Of a stretch of 64,000 nt of DNA, positions 8,379 through 16,986 are shown piece by piece. Both the position numbers and the translations under genes were made by a program. The notes under the pieces were generated by a model. The model was given only the letters and a program-made list of their open reading frames with translations. It was not told the origin of the DNA and made no database searches. The stretch's first letter is position 1. Every line of letters starts with the position of its first letter. Location of the stretch: positions 1 through 64,000 of the forward strand of contig DATNBU010000017.1 in assembly GCA_035571835.1 (NCBI GenBank), written 5' to 3'. This DNA is from Candidatus Limnocylindrales bacterium (GTDB lineage: Bacteria; Desulfobacterota; Binatia; UBA1149; CAITLU01).

Positions 8379-9980
8379 TCAGATCGATGCTGGCGCGCGC
8401 TGCCCGGATGTCCGCGAATCCCGTGATTCCCGTGAATTGTGGCCGAGCACGCGCAGGATCTCCTGGTCGCGATCGTAAATGTCCGGCAGGAACTCGACGA
8501 TTCCGTCGCGGCCGACGCCGACCGACGAATACATCACAAGGACCGGAACCGGATTTCGCAGCGTGATCCACCTCGTCTGTCCGCGCGCAATCGCGCGATT
8601 GAGCGCGGCGACGCTCCACGCCGGATCGTCGAGGGCGAGCGCTGCGAGCTCGACCGGATTCTCCACGCGCACGCAGCCGTGGCTGAACGTTCGCGTCGCG
8701 CGGTCGAACAGCGATTTCGTCGGCGTATCGTGCATGTAGACGGAGTACGGATTCGGAAACAGCATCTTGATGCGCCCGAGCGCGTTGTCCTTGCCCGCCG
8801 CCTGCACGTAATCGTCTCCGGTGCGCACGATGTGCCTTCGGGCAAGATAGCGCGGATCTTTGCGCAGGCCTGGAAGCAGCTCGTTGCGGACGATCGAATC
8901 GGGCACCGACCAGGTCGGGTTGAGCACGACCGACTGCATGTCGGCGCGGAACATCGGCGTTTCCTTGTCGCGATCGCCGACGATCACGCGCGAACGCCAG
9001 ATCACGCGGTCGTTCTCGACGAACGCCACCCGGAACGCCGCAACGTTGACCATCACGTAACGCTCCGGAAGGTCGTGAAGGAACCAGCGGCCGCGTTCGA
9101 GGCTCGCGCGGATCTGGTCGATGCGCGCGTCCACCGGCACGTTGAGCGCAGCAAGCGTGCGCGTGCCGAGCGCACCGTCGGCCGCAAGACCGTGGCGCAA
9201 CTGAAACGCGCGCAATCCGTCGCGAAGCTCGTCGTCGAAAACGTCGCCCGGCTTTCGCATCCATGAGCGGTGAAGATCTCCAGTGACCGCGAGACGCTCA
9301 CGCAGCGCCGCAACGCGCGGATCACGCTGCCCCGGCTGCAGCGGAGGTCCGGCCGCAACCGTGCGCCATCCGCCGGCGGCGCGGATCTCGCGATAGGTTG
9401 CGAGGGCCTGTTTGAGCCTTTCGTACGTCGAGCTGTGCGGCTCGAGCGCTGCGACAAATTCGCGCACCTGTTGGCGGTCGATTGCCTCCTGGAGCTCGGC
9501 AGCCAGATCGTCACCATCGGCGAGACTGGCCGGAAGCATGTCGGGACTCGGCGGACTCGGGGGCGCAACGCCGTAGCGCACGTCGTGCGCGAGGCGAACC
9601 AGCGCGTCGGTCATCAGCACATCGCGCGCTGCCGCATCGAACGCGGCATTGCCGCTCCCGCGAGCGCGGCCGGCAATCGCGTCGTAGTGGTAATCGCGCG
9701 CATCGAGGCCCTGCGCTTCGCCGTCGTGGATCGCGTCGACGAGGTCGGCCACGTTTGCGCGGGCCGTCCACAGCGGCTCGAACTCGCGGCGCCGGTACAG
9801 CTCGAAAAGCGTCGCCGACCGCGAGACGGTTTCGCCGGCTACGACGATGCGGCCGTCCTGCTGCATGTCGCCGAGCAGGCGTTCGATGACCGGCTCCTGC
9901 GGGGACGCCGCAGCGAGGGCACCGCGGGCAGCGGCGAGAGCAACGAAACACCAGAGACCCATCTGCGCAATCGACTTCAT
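8379..9980 (-). CDS. L,D-transpeptidase of the YcbB/LdtD type
   Basis: 533-residue periplasmic peptidoglycan cross-linking enzyme that makes meso-DAP3-DAP3 links or attaches proteins to peptidoglycan. Order: signal peptide (1-23), an N-terminal helical scaffold, a peptidoglycan-binding domain in the middle (LRAFQLRHGLAADGALG), then the YkuD catalytic domain with the conserved SHGCVRVEN (His434, Cys436 nucleophile). Somewhat shorter than E. coli LdtD (615). The start at 9980 gives the signal peptide; the longer frame has no homology. Convergent with the PEBP gene (6 bp between stops). Confidence 0.92.
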   Translation of the reverse strand: MKSIAQMGLWCFVALAAARGALAAASPQEPVIERLLGDMQQDGRIVVAGETVSRSATLFELYRRREFEPLWTARANVADLVDAIHDGEAQGLDARDYHYDAIAGRARGSGNAAFDAAARDVLMTDALVRLAHDVRYGVAPPSPPSPDMLPASLADGDDLAAELQEAIDRQQVREFVAALEPHSSTYERLKQALATYREIRAAGGWRTVAAGPPLQPGQRDPRVAALRERLAVTGDLHRSWMRKPGDVFDDELRDGLRAFQLRHGLAADGALGTRTLAALNVPVDARIDQIRASLERGRWFLHDLPERYVMVNVAAFRVAFVENDRVIWRSRVIVGDRDKETPMFRADMQSVVLNPTWSVPDSIVRNELLPGLRKDPRYLARRHIVRTGDDYVQAAGKDNALGRIKMLFPNPYSVYMHDTPTKSLFDRATRTFSHGCVRVENPVELAALALDDPAWSVAALNRAIARGQTRWITLRNPVPVLVMYSSVGVGRDGIVEFLPDIYDRDQEILRVLGHNSRESRDSRTSGQRAPASI

Positions 9981-10208
9981 CGGCGCCGACGTTAGCGTGG
10001 TTCCGCGACGACAATCACAACGATCGTCGTGTTTCGTAAAAGACCGGCGCTTTCCGCCTCTCCGGCGCTCGTCACGGGGAAACCTGCATTTTGACCGGTG
10101 CTCGCGGCGGCGCGATCGAGTGCGATCCGTTTCCTCTGCTCGAACGATCACGTCGGCTTTGTTGTTAGCCCTGACTGCGCGGGTCATTGTCGTTTCGGGA
10201 ACAACGAA

Positions 10209-11069
10209 ATGGACTGGCGGCGATCAAGACAGAGCGAGAATGTCGTTACCGGCGGCGCTGCGCGCCTCGGCGGCGGCGTGGGACTTGGCGGAGTGGCGAT
10301 CGTCGTGCTGGTCGGGCTCGTGATGGGCCGGAGCCCTCTCGAGATCCTCGGCCAGCTCGTGAACATGAACGGCGGCGGCCAGTACGAGAGCGGCGAGGAC
10401 GTTCGTCCGACGACGCCCGAGCAGGGCGAGCAGGTGCAGTTCGTGCGTGCGATCCTCGGAAGCACCGAGGACACGTGGGAAGAGGTTTTCTCCGCCGCGG
10501 GAAAATCCTATCCGGCGCCGCGCCTGGTGCTGTTCGGAGGCGCGGTCGAATCCGCGTGCGGCCGGGCGTCTGCCGCGGTCGGGCCTTTCTATTGCCCCAA
10601 CGACGCTCAGGTTTATCTGGACCTCCAGTTTTTCCGCGACATGGAGCAGCGCTTTCATGCGGCCGGCGACCTCGCGCGAGCGTACGTGATCGCGCATGAG
10701 GTCGGGCATCATCTGCAGAACGTGCTCGGCGGAATGAGCGCGGTCGACAGGGCCCGGCAGCGCGGCGCCAGCATGGAAGGCGCCGAGGGACTGTCGGTGC
10801 GCCTCGAGCTCCAGGCCGACTGCTTTGCGGGCGTATGGGCCAACCGCAGCGAGGAGCGCCTGCACTGGCTCGAGCCCGGTGATGTCGAAAGCGCACTCGC
10901 CGCCGCCACTGCGATCGGCGACGATGCGCTGCAGCGGCAGGCGCAGGGCTACGTGGTCCCCGACTCGTTCACGCACGGAACCTCGCAGCAGCGAGTGAGA
11001 TGGTTCAAGGCCGGCCTCAAGAGTGGCGACATTGCGAACTGCGATACGTTCAAGGCCGACCAGCTCTGA
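10209..11069 (+). CDS. Neutral zinc metallopeptidase, YpfJ/KPN_02809 family
   Basis: 286 residues. It starts with MDWRRSRQSENV, the typical family opening, has one transmembrane segment (about 24-42), a conserved GPFYCPNDAQVYLDL stretch and the zinc-binding HEVGHH motif, with a third ligand probably from the following ADCFAGVW region. Family (PF04228) proteins are single-pass membrane metallopeptidases of unknown substrate. The start at 10209 matches the family opening; the upstream frame lacks homology. Confidence 0.93.
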   Translation: MDWRRSRQSENVVTGGAARLGGGVGLGGVAIVVLVGLVMGRSPLEILGQLVNMNGGGQYESGEDVRPTTPEQGEQVQFVRAILGSTEDTWEEVFSAAGKSYPAPRLVLFGGAVESACGRASAAVGPFYCPNDAQVYLDLQFFRDMEQRFHAAGDLARAYVIAHEVGHHLQNVLGGMSAVDRARQRGASMEGAEGLSVRLELQADCFAGVWANRSEERLHWLEPGDVESALAAATAIGDDALQRQAQGYVVPDSFTHGTSQQRVRWFKAGLKSGDIANCDTFKADQL

Positions 11070-11186
11070 TTCCGTGCCTTTTCCGTAAGTGATAAATCGT
11101 CCGCGCTTGCTGCGGCACGGCGCATTCTCCGATATGGGTGCGTTCGTCCTCGCGACCACGCTCGGCGAACCAGGGAGGGCTCACCA

Positions 11187-12476
11187 ATGGCGCATCGTCA
11201 TCTCGCATTCCGGCTCGGCCTTTTTCTGCTTATCGCAATCGCCCGCCCCTCGGCCGCGGACGAGACCTGCATGTCGCCGTACATGCCGAAGATCACCGGC
11301 CAGGAGGATTACGTCTACGTCTGGACGCTCGGCGTCGATGGTCTTGGTGACGGTTCCGACAAGCTCGTGACCGTCGGGGCCAATCCGGCGTCGCCGGATT
11401 TCGGCAAGGTCGTATCGTCGACTTCGGTCGGCGGGCGTCACGAAGCGCATCACGGCGGCTTCACCGACGACCGCCGCGAGCTGTGGCTGGCCGGCATCGA
11501 CGACGGCTCCATCTTCGTCTTCGATGTCGCTACCGATCCGGCCAAACCGAAGCTCACGAAGACGATCACGACGTTCGAGAAAGACAGCGGTCTCGCCGGG
11601 CCGCACGGCTTCTATGCGCTTCCCGGCCTCATGCTCGTGCCGGGCCTTTCCAATGCGAAGGATCGCGACGGGCGTACCGGGCTTGCCGAGTACGGCAACG
11701 ACGGCAAATTCGTGCGCACCACATGGATGCCGGCCGGCGCCGAGTACGGCTACGACGCGCGCGTGCAGCCGCGCCTGAACCGCATGCTCAGCTCCTCGTT
11801 CACCGGATGGAAGAACTACATGCGTCCGCTCGGCGACCTGATGAAGGATGCCGAAGCGATGAAGAACTTCGGAAACACGATGGTCGTCTGGGACTTTCAC
11901 GCGCGAAAACCGCTGCAGACGCTGTCGGTGCCGGGCGCGCCGCTGGAAATCCGCTGGGCGCTTCAGCCGCGTCACGATTATGCATTCACGGCATCGGCGC
12001 TGAGCGCCAAGCTCTGGCTCATCGAAGCCGGCAAGGACGGCAAGTTCACGGCGACTGCGGTCGCCGACATCGGCGATCCGTCGAAGATTCCGCTGCCGGT
12101 CGACATCAGCCTGTCTGCCGATGACAAGTATCTGTTCGTCGCGACGTTCATGGACGGAAAGGTACGCGTCTTCGACGTCAGCGACCCGCATCATCCGCAC
12201 GTCGCGCACGAGCAGGTGATCGGCAAACAGGTCAACATGATCTCGGAAAGCTGGGACGGCGAGCGCGTGTACTTCACGTCGTCGCTGCTCGCCAACTGGG
12301 ACAAGTCCGGCGCCGACAACGAGCAGTTCCTCAAGGCCTACCACTGGGACGGCAAGGAGCTGAAGCCGCTGTTCGCGGTCGATTTCAACGCGGAAAAACT
12401 CGGCCGGCCGCATCACATGCACTTCGGCCAGAACGGCTTCTACGCGGGAACGGTCACTCCGAAGCCGGCTTCGTGA
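11187..12476 (+). CDS. SBP56 / methanethiol oxidase (MtoX) family protein, exported
   Basis: 429 residues, beta-propeller of the selenium-binding-protein family whose characterised bacterial member, MtoX, oxidises methanethiol to formaldehyde, hydrogen sulfide and peroxide with copper. Signal peptide 1-24 (ARPSAAD). Metal-type His motifs: HEAHH at 85-89, GPHGFYALPG, SDPHHPHV and RPHHMHFGQNGF near the end, the same positions where family members keep His clusters. A GGGAGGG Shine-Dalgarno precedes the ATG. The stop overlaps the start of an SCO-like copper-chaperone gene (GTGA), matching the known mtoX-SCO pairing. No mauG-like gene follows. Family call is good; the methanethiol activity itself is inferred. 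Confidence 0.72.
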   Translation: MAHRHLAFRLGLFLLIAIARPSAADETCMSPYMPKITGQEDYVYVWTLGVDGLGDGSDKLVTVGANPASPDFGKVVSSTSVGGRHEAHHGGFTDDRRELWLAGIDDGSIFVFDVATDPAKPKLTKTITTFEKDSGLAGPHGFYALPGLMLVPGLSNAKDRDGRTGLAEYGNDGKFVRTTWMPAGAEYGYDARVQPRLNRMLSSSFTGWKNYMRPLGDLMKDAEAMKNFGNTMVVWDFHARKPLQTLSVPGAPLEIRWALQPRHDYAFTASALSAKLWLIEAGKDGKFTATAVADIGDPSKIPLPVDISLSADDKYLFVATFMDGKVRVFDVSDPHHPHVAHEQVIGKQVNMISESWDGERVYFTSSLLANWDKSGADNEQFLKAYHWDGKELKPLFAVDFNAEKLGRPHHMHFGQNGFYAGTVTPKPAS

Positions 12477-13219
12477 AGCGCACAGCCATCGCCGCTGCTC
12501 TCGCCGTCGTGCTCCGGGGCGCGACCGGCCTGGCGGCCGCAGCGAACGTGGCCGGCAGCGCAGAGGCCGGCGATCCCGCGCCGTACACGTTCTCGATCGG
12601 ACCGTTCGTTCCGTCGTACGCGCCGCCGGCGGCCGGAACGTACGAGCTTCCGCCGATCGGTGCGGTCGGCGACCATCCGCTGATCGATGCGTCGGGCGCG
12701 AAGACGACGCTCGCTGCCGTCGTCGGCGGGCGCATGGCCGTCGTCTCGTTCATCTACGGCACGTGCAGCGAGAAAACCGGTTGCCCGCTCGCCACGGCAG
12801 TCCTCCACCGCCTCGATGAGCGCATTGCCGCGAACCCCGACATGGCGCAGCGCGTGGCACTGGTTTCAATCAGCTTCGATCCTGCGCATGACGCCGACCG
12901 CCTCGCTGCGATGCAGCGCATGCGCGCCCCCGGCTCGACGTGGGCATTCGTCACGGCGCCCGACGAAGCTGCGCTCGGGAAACTTCTCGCGGATTTCGGT
13001 CAGTCGATCACGATGCTTCGCACCGCGGACGGGCGCGCGACCGGCAAGTTCCGCCATGTGCTCAAAGTGTATCTGCTCGACCGCGCGCAGAACGTGCGCA
13101 ACATCTACAGCGTCGGCTTCCTGCATCCCGATCTGGTCTGGAACGATCTGGAGACGCTGCGCATGGAACAGGCGTCGAGAGCTTCAGCCGGCGCGGCAAG
13201 CCGGCAGAAATCACGGTAA
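12473..13219 (+). CDS. SCO1/SenC-like thioredoxin-fold protein with CX5C motif
   Basis: 248 residues, exported (signal peptide about 1-23). Thioredoxin-fold SCO-like domain: VVSFIYGTCSEKTGCPLA holds two Cys (98 and 104), then FVTAPDEAALGKLL and a conserved-position His195 in FRHVLKVYLL. Classical SCO proteins use CxxxCP; here the spacing is CX5CP. GTG start overlaps the preceding TGA by four bases (GTGA), implying translational coupling with the MtoX-like gene. Role: likely copper delivery to, or thiol maturation of, the periplasmic MtoX-like enzyme. Alternative: cytochrome oxidase CuA assembly. Confidence 0.8.
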   Translation: MKRTAIAAALAVVLRGATGLAAAANVAGSAEAGDPAPYTFSIGPFVPSYAPPAAGTYELPPIGAVGDHPLIDASGAKTTLAAVVGGRMAVVSFIYGTCSEKTGCPLATAVLHRLDERIAANPDMAQRVALVSISFDPAHDADRLAAMQRMRAPGSTWAFVTAPDEAALGKLLADFGQSITMLRTADGRATGKFRHVLKVYLLDRAQNVRNIYSVGFLHPDLVWNDLETLRMEQASRASAGAASRQKSR

Positions 13220-13222
13220 CCG

Positions 13223-14767
13223 TCAGAGAATCACTTCGATCAGCCGCGGGCCGCGGCCTTTCATCGCGCTCGCGAACTGGTCGTCGAGCTCCTCGGTGGT
13301 CGTCGCGCGCGAGGCTTCGACACCCAGCGCACGCGCGAGACCGCACCAGTCGATCTCCGGATTGTGAAGATCGAGCATCGACATCGCTTTCGGCCCCGGG
13401 TCTCCCGCACCGACGCGACCGAGCTCGATGTTGAGGATCGCATAGGAACGGTTCGCAAAGATCACGGTCGTGACGTCGAGCTTTTCGCGAGCCTGCGTCC
13501 ACAGCGCCTGCAGCGTGTACATTCCGCCGCCGTCGCCCTGCAGCGCGATGACCTTGTGGGCCGGACATGCGACTGCTGCACCCGTTGCGAGCGGAATCGC
13601 AATGCCGATCGAGCCTCCCGTAAGAGCGAGATGGCAGTGCGGCGGCGCGGTCGCGGTCGCGAACGCAATGCCGAGTCCGGAGGTTGCGGCTTCGTCGGCA
13701 AGGATCGACTCCTCCGGCAGAAGCCCCGCGATGATCTGACCGACGCTGAACTGATTGAGCCCGCCCTGCGGTTTGGACGGACGCTCGAGCGCGGCGCGGC
13801 CCGCCGGTTCCTTCGGCGCGTGCACGGCTTCGGCCAGCGAGCAGAGCGCGGCAAAGCCGTCCTCGTGCGCGTGCGCGAGGTACTGGATCTCGCAGCCGGC
13901 CGGCGTACACCAGCTCGGCTTGTCGGGGTACGCGAAGAACGAAACCGGCGGCTTTGCGCCGACGAGGATCAGCACTTCGACGTCGGCGAGGAAATCGACG
14001 ATCTGCTCGGCGAAATACGGGATGCGCTCGACGGCAACGATGCCGGCTCCGCGCTCGAGCCTCGGCGCGAACGTATCGCACATCAGGCGCGCGCCGGTTG
14101 CCGCGGCGATGCGCCCGGCGGCGTCGAGGCCGTCGCGCCGCAGCACGGCGCCGCGCAGAAGGATTGCGCAGCGCTTTCCCGAACGCAGCGCGGTCGCAGC
14201 GGCGTCGATCGCATCGTCGGAAACTTCGGCCGCGAGCGGAACCTCGAGCGGCAGCGCGACCGGCCCGCCTTCGTTCCAGGCCGTGTCGGCGGGAAGAATC
14301 AGCGTCGCGACCTGGCCCGGCGCCGTGCGCGCAGCCTGCACGGCGCGCGCACCGTCGGCCGCGACCGAAAGCGAGCTCGTGCTCGAATGGATCCAGCCGG
14401 AGACCGGCCGCGCGAAGCCGACGATGTCGGATGCGAGCGGCGCGTCGTACTGCGCATGATACGTCGCGTGATCGCCGACGATGTTGACGATCGGCGTGGC
14501 CGCGCGTCGCGCGTTGTGGAGATTGGCCAGGCCGTTGGCGAGCCCCGGTCCGAGATGCAGCAGCGTTGCCGCCGGCTTGTCGGCCATGCGGCCGTATCCG
14601 TCGGCCATGCCGGTCACCGCGCCTTCGAACAGGCCGAGGATCGCGCGCATGCCTTCGACCTTGTCGAGCGCTGCAACGAAGTGCATCTCCGAAGTTCCAG
14701 GATTGCTGAAGCAGACTTCGACGCCGGAGTGGACGAGCGTGCGGACGAGACTTTCTGCGCCGTTCAT
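13223..14767 (-). CDS. Acetolactate-synthase-like thiamine diphosphate enzyme
   Basis: 514 residues with the three-domain ThDP decarboxylase/synthase fold. The N-terminal domain has FSNPGTSEMHFVAALD and the active-site Glu in GLFEGAVTGMADGYGRM. The C-terminal domain has the ThDP/Mg motif QGDGGGMYTLQ followed about 25 residues later by FANRSY. It resembles stand-alone proteins labelled acetolactate synthase large subunit, but no small subunit (ilvN) is nearby, so a benzoylformate-decarboxylase-like or other 2-keto-acid reaction is equally possible. GAGGGA Shine-Dalgarno before the ATG at 14767. Convergent with the SCO-like gene (3 bp apart). Confidence 0.87.
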   Translation of the reverse strand: MNGAESLVRTLVHSGVEVCFSNPGTSEMHFVAALDKVEGMRAILGLFEGAVTGMADGYGRMADKPAATLLHLGPGLANGLANLHNARRAATPIVNIVGDHATYHAQYDAPLASDIVGFARPVSGWIHSSTSSLSVAADGARAVQAARTAPGQVATLILPADTAWNEGGPVALPLEVPLAAEVSDDAIDAAATALRSGKRCAILLRGAVLRRDGLDAAGRIAAATGARLMCDTFAPRLERGAGIVAVERIPYFAEQIVDFLADVEVLILVGAKPPVSFFAYPDKPSWCTPAGCEIQYLAHAHEDGFAALCSLAEAVHAPKEPAGRAALERPSKPQGGLNQFSVGQIIAGLLPEESILADEAATSGLGIAFATATAPPHCHLALTGGSIGIAIPLATGAAVACPAHKVIALQGDGGGMYTLQALWTQAREKLDVTTVIFANRSYAILNIELGRVGAGDPGPKAMSMLDLHNPEIDWCGLARALGVEASRATTTEELDDQFASAMKGRGPRLIEVIL

Positions 14768-14885
14768 GGGGTCCCTCGTGCGAAACAGGTTATTCGACTG
14801 CACCGCGCGGCGGCGGCTGGCTCGTCTCCGCGTATTTCCGACCACGGGCAAAGTCGACCGCATCGCGCGCCGACGGGCCGTGCGG

Positions 14886-16748
14886 TCACGCGGACAGTGC
14901 GACCACCTCGCCGCTGAGCCGGTCGGTGATTGCGCTCGAGACGCGCAGCAACCCGCGCAGCAGCGCGTTCTGAAGGCCCGGATCGTCACGCCCCATGCGA
15001 TCGAACGCCTCGCGCGTCAGGATCAGGCATTCGAGCTTGCGGTCGGCGCGCACGTCGGCGGTCCGCTTGCCGCCCTGGAGCACGCCGGCTTCGCCGAACG
15101 CCATGCCGGGTGCGATCGTCGACAGGCGCTTCTGCTGTCCGCTCGCGAGGTCGAGCGTTGCGCTGCATTCGCCGGACACGATGAAGAACAGGCGGTCGGC
15201 CTCGTCGCCTTTGCGGACGATCATTGCGCCGCGCGCGAAGCTCGCGCGCTCGACGTAGGCGGCGAGCTTCTCGATGTCGTCGGATTTCATTCCCGTGCAG
15301 ATCTGCTGATGCGGCAGCTCGCACGGTTTGTCCGCGCCGAGGCCCGGCGCCACCTGGTCGATCAATGTGTTCTCGCACCACTCGATGCCGCTCTCGAGCT
15401 GCGGGAACGTGCGCACGCCCGCCGTGTTCTCGCCTCCGAGCTGCTCCTCGGCGTGGCGCACGAACGCGTGGACGGTCTGGGTTCCGGTAAGGATCGTGCG
15501 TGTTCCGACGCGTGCCATCGTGCGCATGAGATCGACGAGAAGATGCATCGCCGACGAATCGATGCTCTCGACGCGCTTGAAGTCGAGGATCACGAACAGC
15601 GATGCTTCGACTCCGGCAAGCAGATGGCGGCTGATGGTCTCGGCGGCGGCAAAATCGACGTCGCCGTGAAGCTCGAGCACGCGCGCGCGGTGGCCGTGCT
15701 CGGCAAAGACTTCGAGCTCGCGCGAACGGCGGCGGCGCTTGGAACGCACGCTCGACAGCGAGTACTCGGCGCGCACCGTCGCCATCGACGAGCGCGGCGG
15801 CGTCAGAAAGTGCAGGCCCCAGTCGCGCGAAAGACGCTCGCACGCGAGCACGCCGCGGACGCTGTTGCCGCGCGCATCGAGCCGCGGCGAGAACACGCCG
15901 ATCCCGAGCCGCCCGGGAAGCACCGCCATGATGCCGCCGCCGACGCCGCTCTTGGCCGGCATACCGACGCGGTAGACCCATTCGCCGGCGTAGTCGTACA
16001 TTCCGCACGTCGTCATCACGCACAGCAGGTCGCGCACGATGGCCGGCGAAACCACGCGTTCGCGCGTGACCGGATTGGTGCCGCCGGCCGCGAGCGTCGC
16101 CGCCATCATCGCGAGATCGCGGCATTCGACTCGCACCGAGCACTGCCGGAAGTAGAGGTCGAGCGCCGGATCCGGATTGTCGCTGACGATGTCGAAGTTG
16201 CGCAGCATGTGGCCGATCGCGCGGTTGCGATGCCCGGTCTCCTTCTCGGACTGGTAGACCGCGTCGTCGAGGTCGAGCAGGCGGCCCGCATACATCGAGA
16301 ACAGCGCGAGGATGCGTTCGAAACGATCGGGCTCCGAGCGCCCGGCGACGAGCGACGCGGCCGTGATCGCACCCGCGTTGATCATCGGGTTGAGCGGACG
16401 GCCGGATCCCGGCTGCAGGCTGATCGAATTGAACGCGTCGCCGGTCGGCTCGACGCCGATCTTGCGCAGCACGCCTTCTTTGCCGCGGTCCTCGAGCGCA
16501 AGCCCGTAGACGAGCGGCTTGGAGATCGACTGGATCGTGAACGGGATGCGCGTGTCGCCGACTTCGTAGACCGCACCGTCGGTAGTCGCGACGGCGATCC
16601 CGAACCACGACGGGTCGGCTTTGGTGAGCTCGGGAATGTAGGACGCGACCGCGCCGTCGTCGATCGGGGCAAGCTCGGCGTGGACACGCTCGAGATAGAG
16701 CCGGATCGGAGAGGATGCGAGGGGTCGGGTCGCAGCAGCTGTGGACAC
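14886..16748 (-). CDS. glsA: Glutaminase A fused to STAS and cyclic-nucleotide-binding domains
   Basis: 620 residues. Residues about 15-310: glutaminase A (glutamine to glutamate plus ammonia), a beta-lactamase-like fold with Ser74 and Lys77 in QSISKPL and the family block LNPMINAGAI. About 365-460: STAS domain with the phospho-site-like loop FKRVESIDSSAMHLL. About 485-605: cNMP-binding domain (GDEADRLFFIVSGECS, then GEAGVLQGGKRTADVRA, where the usual RTA in the phosphate cassette is kept). The architecture suggests allosteric control by a cyclic nucleotide and by a STAS partner. GTG start with GGAGG five bases upstream. Alone, 118 bp past the ThDP gene start. Confidence 0.93.
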   Translation of the reverse strand: MSTAAATRPLASSPIRLYLERVHAELAPIDDGAVASYIPELTKADPSWFGIAVATTDGAVYEVGDTRIPFTIQSISKPLVYGLALEDRGKEGVLRKIGVEPTGDAFNSISLQPGSGRPLNPMINAGAITAASLVAGRSEPDRFERILALFSMYAGRLLDLDDAVYQSEKETGHRNRAIGHMLRNFDIVSDNPDPALDLYFRQCSVRVECRDLAMMAATLAAGGTNPVTRERVVSPAIVRDLLCVMTTCGMYDYAGEWVYRVGMPAKSGVGGGIMAVLPGRLGIGVFSPRLDARGNSVRGVLACERLSRDWGLHFLTPPRSSMATVRAEYSLSSVRSKRRRRSRELEVFAEHGHRARVLELHGDVDFAAAETISRHLLAGVEASLFVILDFKRVESIDSSAMHLLVDLMRTMARVGTRTILTGTQTVHAFVRHAEEQLGGENTAGVRTFPQLESGIEWCENTLIDQVAPGLGADKPCELPHQQICTGMKSDDIEKLAAYVERASFARGAMIVRKGDEADRLFFIVSGECSATLDLASGQQKRLSTIAPGMAFGEAGVLQGGKRTADVRADRKLECLILTREAFDRMGRDDPGLQNALLRGLLRVSSAITDRLSGEVVALSA

Positions 16749-16762
16749 AGGAACCTCCTGCC

Positions 16763-16861
16763 GACCGGCTCGCGCCGGTCCTCAGATCGACCGGCCTGCG
16801 CCGGTGTCCTCAGATCGACCGGCTCGCGCCGGTGTCCTCAGATCGACCGGCCTGCGCCGGT
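16763..16861. repeat. Tandem 26-28 bp repeat containing a short palindrome, upstream of glsA
   Basis: Three and a half direct copies of a 26-28 bp unit at 16763-16788, 16789-16816, 16817-16844 and 16845-16861. Each copy contains ACCGGC-N4-GCCGGT, a 6-bp stem with a 4-nt loop, followed by TCCTCAGATC. The array sits in the glsA leader just before the Shine-Dalgarno, so its copy number could affect expression. Confidence 0.85.
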
Positions 16862-16927
16862 CTCAATGGGTGGTCCCCGATGGCGTTGTGTCAGAGCCTG
16901 AAAATGATGCAACGACCGCCAAACGCG

Positions 16928-16963
16928 CGCGGCGCCGGTCGCATGAATGCCACCGGCGCCGCG
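16928..16963 (-). terminator. Strong hairpin downstream of the CocE-like gene
   Basis: A perfect 12-bp stem (CGCGGCGCCGGT with ACCGGCGCCGCG) and a 12-nt loop that can itself pair (GCAT/ATGC), 24 bp past the stop of the gene ending at 16987. On the minus strand only a TTT follows, so it is a plausible but not canonical terminator. Confidence 0.5.
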
Positions 16964-16986
16964 TGTCGCTCTGTCGTGAGCTCAGC

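Noticed and set aside
16763-16861. CRISPR-like array
   Set aside because: No unique spacers, units are contiguous and no cas gene is present.
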